Shown here: positions 52,601 through 57,831 of the stretch, one piece after another
Position numbering within the stretch: the first letter of the stretch is position 1
Layout: each line of letters opens with the position of its first letter
Origin: Tridacna crocea
Taxonomy: Eukaryota; Mollusca; Bivalvia; Cardiida; Cardiidae
Direction: 5' to 3'
Assembly (NCBI GenBank): GCA_943736015.1
Contig: OX031059.1
Span: 59,779,159-59,843,158, forward strand
Length of the DNA stretch: 64,000 nt
Made by a program: the position numbers and the translations under genes
The notes under the pieces: model-generated
Seen by the model: only the letters and a program-made list of their open reading frames with translations
Database searches by the model: none
What the model was told of the DNA's origin: nothing

Positions 52601-53048
52601 CCCAATAACACCGTCATCACCTGCTGCTGAAATCACAACTCAAGTTGCCCCAGCTGTTGTAAATGCAAGCAAGGTCAATATGGTCAAAGACAACACATTT
52701 AAGAGTCAAAACCCTCCTAAAGCTCAGTCACTTTTACAGAATGTTAAAGAAGATTTTAAAGGAGGGAAAGAGGCACTTGATACCCAGCAAGGTGTGGAAA
52801 ATGTGAAGAAAGTAAACCAAAAAGCAGAAAATGTTGAGAAAACTCCAGAAAATAAAGTAAATGTTGAAATACCTTCAGATGACAAGGGAAAAAATGGATC
52901 TATCAACAAGGAAAAAGATGTTTTGCCAAAAAGACAAGATGTAGATCTGAATGATGAGAATGACCTTGCAAGAATAAATGAAAAAACTAAAGTGGAAGGC
53001 AGTAATAATGTAGCCGGTAGAATAGTGAAAAAGGGAATCCAAATCTGA
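31470..53048 (+). CDS. YIPF1: YIPF1/YIPF2-like Yip1-domain Golgi protein (six exons, 5' incomplete)
   Basis: Joining 31470-31619, 37389-37554, 42793-42906, 44019-44173, 51111-51293 and 52581-53048 gives 1236 nt in one open frame (411 codons plus TGA); every junction has an AG acceptor, a GT donor and matching phase (0, 1, 1, 0, 0). The protein has an acidic N-terminal region, the family signatures SFWTFEYYQQFFDVDTHQV and NPDLYGPFWICTTLVF, LCLYGYSLAIYIP, and five hydrophobic segments, as in YIPF1/2 proteins that sit in Golgi membranes and bind Rab GTPases. Which of the two paralogues it is cannot be decided here. The start codon is not in these exons in a convincing context, so at least one upstream exon is missing. 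A roughly 150-residue charged tail is unusual. Introns total about 20 kb, mostly mobile elements. Confidence 0.93.
31651..33612 (+). mobile_element. Tandem-core element, family H (145-bp units)
   Basis: Head hairpin AGCTCACCTGAGCAC/GTGCTCATGGTGAGCT, CGTC-type run, then 12-13 units of 145 bp marked by GAGGCCACATTTTCAGT and AAAAACTAGGTCACTAGGTC, and a GGGCCATCATGGCCC tail. It starts 32 bp into the intron after exon A. Overlapping 71-residue frames spaced 145 bp apart are artefacts of the array; 145 is not a multiple of three. No X-box palindrome was seen in this subfamily. Confidence 0.88.
33724..34166 (-). repeat. Interspersed repeat, copy 2 of an inverted pair
   Basis: Reverse-complement match to 2893-3341, keeping GGCTATGTAGCC, CATTACATAACAAACATGTA and GGATGGTTTTCGACTACTGG. 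Confidence 0.75.
34228..34386. mobile_element. TTAA palindromic MITE, degenerate copy 6
   Basis: The central palindrome GAAAATGCTGGTAACCAGCATTTTC is intact within 34268-34292, but both ends are eroded and no TTAA is recognisable. Confidence 0.55.
34396..35600 (+). mobile_element. Tandem-core element, family F copy 2
   Basis: Head hairpin AGCTCACCTGAGCAC/GTGCTCATGGTGAGCT after T5, then an array of about four units (GATATTTGGTATGTAGCATC; GCCCCGGGGGTCACAAG). The X-box site is degenerate here (GTTGCCAAACC near 34849). It is interrupted by a TTAA MITE at 34508-34736. No hairpin tail was found, so the 3' end is truncated. Confidence 0.82.
34508..34736. mobile_element. TTAA palindromic MITE, copy 7 (insertion with visible empty site)
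   Basis: TTAA at 34508-34511 and 34733-34736 flank a 221-bp body. The host family F sequence reads ATTTCTTTAAACATC without the insert at 56578-56592, which proves the element duplicated a TTAA target. The body is nearly identical to copy 17 (42526-42752), so it is a young copy. Confidence 0.92.
35780..35890. mobile_element. TTAA palindromic MITE, degenerate copy 8
   Basis: Only a decayed centre (GAAAATGTAGGTTACTATTA; TTTTCTTCTTTTCTCACAATG) and part of one arm can be seen. Confidence 0.35.
35978..36265 (-). pseudogene. BED/hAT-type zinc-finger transposase N-terminus, broken
   Basis: The minus-strand frame has an acidic Ser-rich start, then WLSDPEFSSFL and LCKMC, then (after a TAA at 36068-36070, same frame) NSFTTGCSVMRKESIIKHANK. 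WL.DP.F..WL followed by C..C and a later K-H pair is the pattern of BED-like fingers at the start of hAT and DUF4371-type transposase proteins. No catalytic domain follows, so this is a 96-codon fragment, possibly one exon of a dead element, inside a YIPF intron on the opposite strand. Confidence 0.55.
36518..36713. mobile_element. TTAA palindromic MITE, copy 9 (half the hairpin deleted)
   Basis: Left end CTAACTCTTTACCACACAA, right end TGTGGTAAACAGTTAA. The central palindrome stops at GGAGAAAATGC and jumps to AAACCAAATTTTAA, so its right half is deleted. Confidence 0.75.
37078..37300 (+). repeat. Family F tail fragment
   Basis: About one and a half core units (GGGGTCAAAACTTGCCCTG; GCATCTCCTAGTGGACCTC) and a decayed tail GGACCATCATGGTCCTCTTG. 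It ends about 90 bp upstream of the exon at 37389. Confidence 0.7.
37389..37554 (+). CDS. YIPF1: YIPF exon B
   Basis: Acceptor TCACCCACAG, donor G|gtagag, 166 nt, phase 0 to 1. It encodes APSFWTFEYYQQFFDVDTHQ and RVLGSMTPLP then RPNPDLYG, the most diagnostic block of the YIPF1/2 family just before the first membrane segment. Confidence 0.93.
37629..37857. mobile_element. TTAA palindromic MITE, copy 10
   Basis: TTAACCCTTTACTACACAAT at the left, GTGTGGTAAGGTGTTAA at the right. Its right TTAA (37854-37857) is also the left TTAA of the next copy. It lies 75 bp after exon B. Confidence 0.85.
37854..38076. mobile_element. TTAA palindromic MITE, copy 11
   Basis: It shares its left TTAA with copy 10; right end GGTAAAGGGTTAA at 38076. 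The central palindrome has a short deletion at its tip (GAAAATGCTACCAGCATTTTC). Confidence 0.85.
38077..38841. other. No gene seen; contains an old repeat
   Basis: 38225-38300 (TCTTAGGCTGCTAAG, TTTGCAGACAGTGTAGATCA) resembles 380-445, so an old repeat is present. Nothing else stands out. Confidence 0.5.
38842..39068. mobile_element. TTAA palindromic MITE, copy 12
   Basis: TTAACCCATTACCACATTAT to GGTTAAGAGTTAA; the central palindrome is nearly intact. Confidence 0.82.
39085..39290. repeat. Fragment of the 'ATGCTCTGTGAAAAGG' repeat family
   Basis: It shares GGCTGATCTGGGCCG, TTTCTTTATGTCCA and GATCCATGGTGATGTCAT blocks with the large palindrome arms (13.2-15.5 kb) and with 56336-56480. Confidence 0.45.
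39291..39512. mobile_element. TTAA palindromic MITE, copy 13
   Basis: ATAACTCCTTGCCACACAAC to ATTATGTGGTAAAGG; the flanking TTAA has decayed to ATAA on the left. Confidence 0.7.
39521..39719. mobile_element. TTAA palindromic MITE, copy 14
   Basis: TTAACCCTTTACCAAACAAT to CAGTAAAGAGTTAA; the left half of the central hairpin is deleted. Only 8 bp separate it from copy 13. Confidence 0.8.
39892..41311 (+). mobile_element. Tandem-core element, family E copy 2
   Basis: Complete: head hairpin after a T tract, GTCCGTCGTCCGTCGTGCGT run, GTTGCCATGGCAAC at 40092-40105, about six to seven 166-bp units, A-rich run near 41238, tail hairpin GGGCCATCTTGGCCC and CTCTTGTT. Confidence 0.9.
41699..41928. mobile_element. 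TTAA palindromic MITE, copy 15
   Basis: TTAACCCTTTCCCAAATGAC to TTTGGGAAAGGGTTAA, a subfamily with CCC in place of ACC at the tip. Intact central palindrome. Confidence 0.88.
42032..42242. mobile_element. TTAA palindromic MITE, copy 16
   Basis: TTAACTCTGTACCAAAGGAC to TTGTGTGGTAATGGTTAA; part of the hairpin is missing (GTGGAAAACGGTTACCAGC). Confidence 0.8.
42315..42480 (-). repeat. Fragment of the 'ATGCTCTGTGAAAAGG' repeat family
   Basis: On the minus strand it reads a GTGAAAAGGGGTTTTTATGC start, TGCAGAAAGAATC, then CAGCCTGTACAG and CAGACTGTCC, as in 56336-56480. Confidence 0.5.
42526..42752. mobile_element. TTAA palindromic MITE, copy 17
   Basis: TTAACTCTTTACCACATGAC to GTGGTAATGGGTTAA. 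Nearly identical to copy 7. It ends 40 bp upstream of exon C. Confidence 0.88.
42793..42906 (+). CDS. YIPF1: YIPF exon C (first membrane segment)
   Basis: Acceptor ATACACTTTAG, donor AAAG|gtaggg, 114 nt, phase 1 to 1. It encodes PFWICTTLVFTTAIAGNMAN, the first transmembrane helix, and the lumenal-side GGKEYTWRYDFHK. Confidence 0.93.
43009..43160. mobile_element. TTAA palindromic MITE, degenerate copy 18
   Basis: The central palindrome is clean (GGAGAAAATGCTGGTCACC and complement), but both outer arms are short or eroded. It lies 100 bp after exon C. Confidence 0.6.
43181..43364. repeat. Fold-back repeat, 184 bp
   Basis: GAAGATGACAAT at the left pairs with ATTGCCATCTTC at the right; inner arms GTTAGTTACTGGCAGAAAAAT and its approximate complement also pair. 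The loop has a GCAAGCAAGCAAGC run. Confidence 0.75.
43403..43740 (-). repeat. Repeat family J, copy 1 (with fold-back segment)
   Basis: Reverse-complement match to 53655-54035: TTTGGCTCTATAAACACAGTG, ATTCAATGGAACATAATCTTC and the hairpin around CTTTCTATCATGGTTTATCG, where GTGAGTTATGAGGCACAA pairs with TTGTGCCTCAT. Confidence 0.75.
43882..43977. mobile_element. TTAA palindromic MITE, truncated copy 19
   Basis: Left end TTAATTCTTTACTGAGCA, CGACTTTTAAC-type arm and AGAAGCCTTTTGAAAA, then truncated at GTGGCAAAAGAAAAAATG. Confidence 0.5.
44019..44173 (+). CDS. YIPF1: YIPF exon D (second and third membrane segments)
   Basis: Acceptor TTTTCATTTCAG, donor TCA|gtaagt, 155 nt, phase 1 to 0. It encodes IAASAIFSYWWLVPALLYAL and YTFMEILCLYGYSLAIYIPI; the YGYS(L) motif is a Yip1-domain signature. 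Confidence 0.94.
44184..45341 (+). mobile_element. Tandem-core element, family E copy 3, 10 bp from a splice donor
   Basis: The head hairpin starts directly after gtaagttttt of the exon D donor. GTTGCCATGGCAAC at 44385-44398, about five units, tail with a mutated hairpin (GGGTCATCTAGGCCC) and CTCTTGTT at 45341. The next copy follows with no gap. Confidence 0.9.
45342..46789 (+). mobile_element. Tandem-core element, family E copy 4
   Basis: The head abuts the tail of copy 3. A long CGTCGTGCGTC run (45387-45442), GTTGCCATGGCAAC at 45570-45583, about seven units, intact tail hairpin. Confidence 0.9.
47229..48264. mobile_element. 1.04-kb non-autonomous hAT-like element
   Basis: Tips CAGGGTTTTCATTT and, reversed, CGGGGTTTTCATTT; TGAAAC on both sides (47223-47228, 48265-48270), extendable to 8 bp with one mismatch if the tip base is counted as target. 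CAGGG termini and a target duplication near 8 bp point to hAT. A GC-rich cluster at 47281-47352 contains three perfect palindromes. No transposase: the rest is A/T-rich without a credible frame. Confidence 0.75.
47283..47351. repeat. Cluster of three GC-rich palindromes
   Basis: GGGGGCCTAGGCCCCC (47283-47298), CCAGGGCAACGCCCTGG (47307-47323) and GGGGGGCAAAGCCCCCC (47335-47351) within 70 bp of an otherwise A/T-rich element. Confidence 0.95.
48848..49014. mobile_element. TTAA palindromic MITE, deleted copy 20
   Basis: TTAACCCTTTACCAAACAAC to TTGTGTGGTAAAGGATTAA in 167 bp; most of the right half is lost after the hairpin centre, bringing the right terminus next to ACCAGCA. Confidence 0.8.
49379..49606. 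mobile_element. TTAA palindromic MITE, variant copy 21
   Basis: Ends TTATCCCTTTACCCCATAAG and ATGGGGTAAAGGGTTA. The central palindrome has its own sequence (TGTGGCAAAATGTGAAATTGC with complement), a subfamily in which both arms have changed together or been re-formed by inversion. Confidence 0.7.
49640..49882 (-). CDS. Small ORF with a predicted coiled coil (unrecognised)
   Basis: An 80-codon frame in a YIPF intron, opposite strand. The second Met (MANILFQLLVNFLTGQ) gives a hydrophobic start that could act as a signal or anchor, followed by heptad-like LGKLTHRVSKLEVKD...IRQLVEKLVK. The composition is more protein-like than other small frames here, but there is no homologue that I recognise and no neighbouring exon. 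It could be an exon of an unrelated gene, a retrotransposon ORF1 fragment or chance. Confidence 0.25.
   Translation of the reverse strand: MVVRWRMANILFQLLVNFLTGQSSYVLMNGFERMGSELGKLTHRVSKLEVKDKQQTEKIRQLVEKLVKCETKFGYTHPQN
50230..50490. repeat. Fold-back copy of the 'ATGCTCTGTGAAAAGG' repeat family
   Basis: It begins CCATGCTCTGAGAAAAGG and ends with CCTCTTTTCACTGAGCATG, i.e. inverted ends, with GTCTGCCTGCATGGACTGAG inside. Related to the arms of the palindrome at 13.5-15.7 kb. Confidence 0.6.
50728..50956. mobile_element. TTAA palindromic MITE, copy 22
   Basis: TTAACCCTTTCCCAAACAAT to TTTTGGAAAGGGTAAA; same CCC subfamily as copy 15. Clean central palindrome. Confidence 0.85.
51111..51293 (+). 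CDS. YIPF1: YIPF exon E (fourth and fifth membrane segments)
   Basis: Acceptor ATGTATTTTCAG, donor GTG|gtaggt, 183 nt, phase 0 to 0. It encodes ILWVINITWLRWCLVVAGAV, the conserved FTIWPAVRDE loop and HIAYVVISLVFLFHLLLAAG. Confidence 0.94.
51366..51577. mobile_element. TTAA palindromic MITE, copy 23
   Basis: Left TCAACTCCTTACCTAACGAC, right GGGATTGTGTGGAAT; arms and hairpin are clear but the TTAA ends are mutated. It lies 73 bp after exon E. Confidence 0.75.
52083..52293. mobile_element. TTAA palindromic MITE, diverged copy 24
   Basis: CAAACTCTTCACCAAACGAT to TATAGTGTGGTATAGTTA; the hairpin is partly decayed (GAAAATGCTGGTTAACAACA). Confidence 0.7.
52459..52553. repeat. Short hairpin upstream of the last YIPF exon
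   Basis: ATCGTCGGTTTACTT pairs with AAGTAAACCGATGAT; ACTACAGCTTG and AACTGTAGT pair inside. It ends 28 bp before the last exon. Confidence 0.7.
52581..53048 (+). CDS. YIPF1: YIPF last exon with long charged C-terminal tail
   Basis: Acceptor GATGTCTTTTCAG; 155 codons then TGA. It opens LYFFHVPP, completing the fifth helix as in YIPF1/2 (the ..YFF..P ending), then runs about 145 residues that are rich in Lys, Glu, Asn, Asp and Val with VENVKKVNQKAENVEK-type near-repeats and no hydrophobic segment, so it would lie free in the cytosol or lumen. Splicing phase and open frame support it as real. Confidence 0.85.
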   Translation, partial: LYFFHVPPITPSSPAAEITTQVAPAVVNASKVNMVKDNTFKSQNPPKAQSLLQNVKEDFKGGKEALDTQQGVENVKKVNQKAENVEKTPENKVNVEIPSDDKGKNGSINKEKDVLPKRQDVDLNDENDLARINEKTKVEGSNNVAGRIVKKGIQI

Positions 53049-53212
53049 AAGTTTATGGATACTGTTCACAAAATAGTAGGGTAATTTTCATTGGGAAACA
53101 TTAAAAAGAATATTAACTTTTATCTTTTCTCTTTATAATATAAATATTGTAGAAACAATTAACAATCATCTATAGACATACAAGTCTAAACATCACATAG
53201 CTGTGTCGTATA

Positions 53213-53442
53213 TTAACCCTTTACAACATAGCCCTGAGTTTAAATGACCCTGAAGAAAAGGGCTTTTTGAACAAAAAATGTGGGAAAAGGAGAAATGCTG
53301 GTAACCAGCATTTTTTCCTTTATCCATAATGCTTTCTTTCCTATTGTAGACAAACCCCATCATTTGAGCCATATTTAAACCACTGTCTGCATGTTCATCA
53401 GTTTTGACAAATGTCCATTTTTGTCACCTGGTAAAGGGTTAA
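53213..53442. mobile_element. TTAA palindromic MITE, copy 25
   Basis: TTAACCCTTTACAACATAGC to ACCTGGTAAAGGGTTAA with a nearly intact centre; located 165 bp after the YIPF stop codon, in or near its 3' UTR. Confidence 0.85.
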
Positions 53443-53654
53443 ATCACCACTTACAAATGGGTTACATCAGTCTCAATTTTCACCTGGTATCAGTGCCACA
53501 TTGGACCGCCTCTATTGTCACAGCAAGCAGTACAGTAACGTCTCGTATTCCAGATGAGGCATCCATTAGTGGTCTGTAAGATATTGCCATTCCTCCTGTA
53601 CATGGACTTTGAGCATATGTGTCTACTGATCTGTCTCGGCTTTTAATTAAGAAG

Positions 53655-54035
53655 TAAACTTCTTTCTATCGTGGTATCTCGTTCAATAAACCACAGTTGT
53701 GAGTTATGCGGCGCAATAAATAATCCACGAGCGATAGCCCGAGTGGGTTATTCATTGCACCTCATGACTCACAACGTGGTTTCTTGAACGATATACTATG
53801 ATAGAAAGAAGATTATTTCGATTCTAACATGGTCAATTCCTAGTGAAATGAAAACAAGTTCAAAATTAGAGTAAAAACGCGGATGAAGATTATGTTCCAT
53901 TGAATAACTCACTCACTGAATGACATCACTCGATATAGGATGACGTCACTCTACATGGATTGTCGCAGATTTTACCACATTTTCTTTGCACTGTGTTTAT
54001 AGAGCCAAAGTTGCCTGTCATGTTAGAATAGAAAT
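53655..54035 (+). repeat. Repeat family J, copy 2
   Basis: A fold-back segment (CTTTCTATCGTGGTATCTCG pairs with the sequence ending at 53811) is followed by the region shared in inverted orientation with 43403-43625, through GCACTGTGTTTATAGAGCC. Confidence 0.75.
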
Positions 54036-54111
54036 TAGAATTTACAGATCAAATGTAAAAATAAAATCCTTTAAATTTTTTCCAATTGAAATGAAATAAC
54101 CCCTACTCTTT

Positions 54112-55482
54112 AGCTCGCCTGAGCACAAGTGCTCAAGGGGAGCTTTTAGGATCACCCGGTGTCCGTCGTGCGTCGACAACAATTCTTTAAACATCAACTC
54201 CTCCTGAACCACTGGGCCAATTTGTACCAAACATGGCTGGAATGTTCCTTTGGAGGTCCGCTTTAAAAAGTGTTCACAGAATTTGATTCCGTCAAAAACT
54301 CTGGTTGCCATGGCAACCAAATGGAATTTTCTAGGAAATTCTTTAAAAATCTTCTTCTCTGAAACGGCTGGCCAGATTTTAAAATAATTTCACAGAGATG
54401 TTCCTTGGGTGACCCTTTTCAAAAATTGTTCGCGAAATTTTGATCTGTCAAGAAACATGGCTCTGGTGAATGGGGGCTACTTGCACTATACAAAAATGAA
54501 AAAAATTCTTAAAAATTCTTCTTCTCTGAAACCGCTGATCAGATTTTGAAATAATTTCAAATGTGTTTGTAAAATTTTGATTTGTCAAGAAACATGGCTC
54601 TGGTGAATGGGGGCTATTTCCACTATAGGGAAATGAAGAAATTCTTAAAACTTCTTCTTCTCTCGAACAGTTGGTCAGATTTTAAAATAGTTTCACAGAG
54701 ATGTTCCTTGGGTGACCCTTTTCAGAAAGTGTTTGTGAAATTCTGATTCATCAAGAAACATGGCTCTGGTGAATGGGGGCTACTTGCACTATAGGAAAAT
54801 GAAGAAATTCTTAAAAATTCTTCTTTTCTCGAATGGCTGGTCAGATTTTGAAATAATGTCACAGAGATTTTCCTTTGGTGACCCTTTTCAAAAACTGTTT
54901 ATTCGTCAAGAAACATTGCTGTGGTGAATTGGGACTACTTGCACTATATGGAAATGAAGAAATTCTTGAAAATTCTTCTTCTCTGAAACCCATTATCAGG
55001 TTTTGAAATAATTTCACAGCAATGTTCCTTGGGTGACCCTTTTCAAAATCTGTTTGCATCATTTTGATCCGTCAAGAAACATGGCTCAGGTGAATGGGGG
55101 CTACTTGCACTATATGGACATGAAGAAATTCTTGAAAATTCTTCTTCTCTGAAACGGCTGGTCAGATTTGAAAATAATTTCACACAAATGTTACCTGAAT
55201 GACCCTTTTCAAAAATTGTTTATGAAATTTTGATAGGTCAAGAAACATGGCTCTGGTGAATGGGGACTACTTGCACTGTACGGAAATTAAAAAACTCGTA
55301 AAAATTCTTCTTTTCTGAAACTGCTGGTCAGATTTTGAAAGGACTTTTACAGTAGACCTTTTGAAAATTGCCTGTAATAATAATGGTTTTGTTTCCAGTG
55401 TTTCAATATGTCAAAAAGAAAATGGCTTTGGTCCTCTCAAAAATTCAGGTGAGCGATCCAGGGCCATCCTGGCCCTCTTGTT
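54112..55482 (+). mobile_element. Tandem-core element, family E copy 6
   Basis: Head AGCTCGCCTGAGCAC/GTGCTCAAGGGGAGCT, GTTGCCATGGCAAC at 54304-54317, about six units, one shortened by an internal deletion near 54560, tail GGGCCATCCTGGCCC and CTCTTGTT. Confidence 0.9.
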
Positions 55483-55679
55483 GTGAACAATACAATTATA
55501 TTAATATTTATGTTTTGTTTTGCTGTGAGTGGAAAGACTTAAATGGCAGCCATGTTGTGACTATAATTTTACCATAAACCATTGCTTTTTGAATATATTG
55601 TAGGTGTACTAGAAGCCACTTACCCATCTCTCTGTCCATATTAGTCCATTAAAGGACTGTTGTTCTGCATGATTCAGTC

Positions 55680-55800
55680 CATGATAGACAAAACGTATTT
55701 CGTGGGTCCATATTTATGTGATGTCTTGCTTGGAACAATGCATCACGGAGATGCATGAAACTCCATTTATCAGGGCATGATTGATTTTTAAACGGATTTT
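55680..55800. repeat. Fragment related to the palindrome arms
   Basis: GTGATGTCTTGCTTGGAACA and ATGCATCACGGAGATGCAT match the arm at 15480-15550. Confidence 0.55.
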
Positions 55801-56335
55801 TGTTTTTCTGCATTTTCTGTACAAATGGTTCTTACTGGTTCTTCATCTGAATTTTCCTTTAATTTTGAGTTTTTTCCATTTCGTTTGTAAATATTGACAC
55901 TGGTATAATTATGAATTAAATCTTGAAATCCAAAGTTTGAATCTTTCTTTTCTTTCTCAAGTTATTTAGGCTTACCTACAATGTCCGCTATAGAGATATG
56001 ATTAATCGAAAAATAACTTTGAAACAGCAATACTTGGGCTTTTACTATTGAATTGAAAATTTCACTTTACTTAACTGGCAAGAGAAGGGTTAACTCTACG
56101 AGAGCTGCATGAACCCAATGAACATTTTCAGTTCTGAAACAAGACCAAAGTTATGACAATGTTAAATGATGCTTTTGACCAGACTGATTGTCACACAGCA
56201 GACAGCGGAAATCACAAATCAGGCTGCAGTCATGATAAACACTGGCCACAAAATGCACACACTAAGTACGCTTTTTCGGTTAAGCTTCATTTATTTATCA
56301 TATTGGAGTTGTATAAATTTGCAATACAAATGAAC

Positions 56336-56480
56336 CATGCTCTGTGAAAAGAGGGTTGAATGCATCTGCAAAAAGAATCGATTCTGGTCAGCCCGAGCAG
56401 TCTTCGCAGACTGACCGGAGCCAAAACTTATCGCTATGGGTCAAATTTCTGTATGTCCATGGACCAGTCTATCTCATTAT
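56336..56480 (+). repeat. 'ATGCTCTGTGAAAAGG' repeat family member
   Basis: CCATGCTCTGTGAAAAGAGG, then CAAAAAGAATCGATTCTGG, CAGTCTTCGCAGACTGACC and TTCTGTATGTCCATGGACC. The same blocks occur at 13200-13340, 14890-15130, 39085, 42315 and 50230. Confidence 0.65.
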
Positions 56481-56509
56481 TTGGATTCCTAATTTTATGA
56501 TGTCTTTTT

Positions 56510-57645
56510 AGCTCACCTTAGCACAAAGTGCTAAAGGTGAGCTATTGTGATCGCCCTATGTCCGTCGTTCGTCAACAATTTCTTTAAACATCTTCTTCTC
56601 CTAAACCACTGGGCCAATCTTGATGAAACTTGGCAGGCATGTTCCTTGGGTGAAGCTCTACTGAAATTGTTCAAAGAATTAAATTCCACCCATAACTCTG
56701 GTTGCCAAGGCAACAAAAAGGAAAATAATACGAAATCTTTGAAAATCTTCTCTGAAAGTAGAATGCGTAGAGCTTTGATGTATGATAATAATTATATGGC
56801 ATCTCCTAGTGAACCTCTACCAATTTTTTTTTTTTCATATGATTCCCCTGAGGTCAAAACTGGCCCCACCCCGGGGGTCACAAGTTTGAGCTTAGGAACA
56901 AAGAAGGAAAAATTTAGAAATCTTCTCCTCTAAAACTTGAAGGCGTAGAGCTTTGATATTTGGTATGTAGCATCTCCTAGTGGACCTCTACCAAGTTTGT
57001 TCAAATGATGCCCTTTAGGTCAAAACTGGCCCCAACCCAGGGGGGTCACAAATTTGAGCATAGGAACAAAGAAGGAAAACTTTAAAAATCTTCTCTGAAA
57101 CTAGATGGTGTAGAGCTTTAATATTTGGTATGTAGCATTTCCTAGTGGGCCTCTACCAAGTTTGTTCAAATGATGTCCCTGGAGTCAAAACTGGCCCCAC
57201 CCCGGGGAACACAAGTTTGAGAATAGGAACAAAGAAGGACAACTTTAGAAATCTTCTCTGAAACTTGAAGGCAGAGAGCTTTGATATTTGGTATGTAGCA
57301 TCTCCTGGTGGACCTCTACCAAGTTTGTTCATATGTTGCCCTTGGGGTCAAAACTGGCCCTGCCCCCTGGGTCATAAGTTTGAACACAGGAACAAAGAAG
57401 GAAAACTTTAAGAATTTTCTTCTCTGAAACTTGATGGCGTAGAGCTTTGATATTTGGTATGTAGCATCTTCTAGTGGACCTCAGTCAAGTGTGTTCATAT
57501 GATGCCCCTGGGCTCAAAACTGGCTCTGCCCCAGAGGTCATAAGTTCAAAGAAAATTTTAAAATTCCTCTTCTGTAAAACTAGAAGGCATAGAGCTTTGA
57601 CGTTTGGCATGTAGCAATTCCTAGTGGACTTCTACCAAGTGGTGA
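56510..57645 (+). mobile_element. Tandem-core element, family F copy 3
   Basis: Head AGCTCACCTTAGCAC/GTGCTAAAGGTGAGCT after T5; a short CGTC run; the uninterrupted ATTTCTTTAAACATC site at 56578-56592; GTTGCCAAGGCAAC at 56701-56714; about six units of 160-166 bp. The hairpin tail is missing; the element stops at CTACCAAGTGG. Confidence 0.85.
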
Positions 57646-57659
57646 TAGTTGAATATCTG

Positions 57660-57790
57660 ATCTACAAAAAAAGGAGATAAAAAAGGGGCTCACCAGCTTT
57701 GGGAAAATCTTATGAATATTTATTTTTGTACAAACTGCATTGCAAAAGTTCAGGATAAAATTTTACCTATGAAAATTAAGTCTATGTATA
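57660..57790 (+). repeat. Sequence shared with the 5' region of the pogo-like transposon
   Basis: About 120 bp (GGGGCTCACCAGCTTTGGG, AAGTTCAGGA, TTTTACCTATGAAA, TAAGTCTATGTAT) match 62984-63092, just upstream of the transposase exon. This may be a truncated copy of that transposon. Confidence 0.65.
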
Positions 57791-57831
57791 GATATATGTT
57801 TGTTTCAAATAATAATTATAAGCACATTTTT

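Noticed and set aside
53100..53212. Polyadenylation signal of the YIPF gene
   Set aside because: No AATAAA was seen; only weak variants such as AATATA, so the transcript end was not called.
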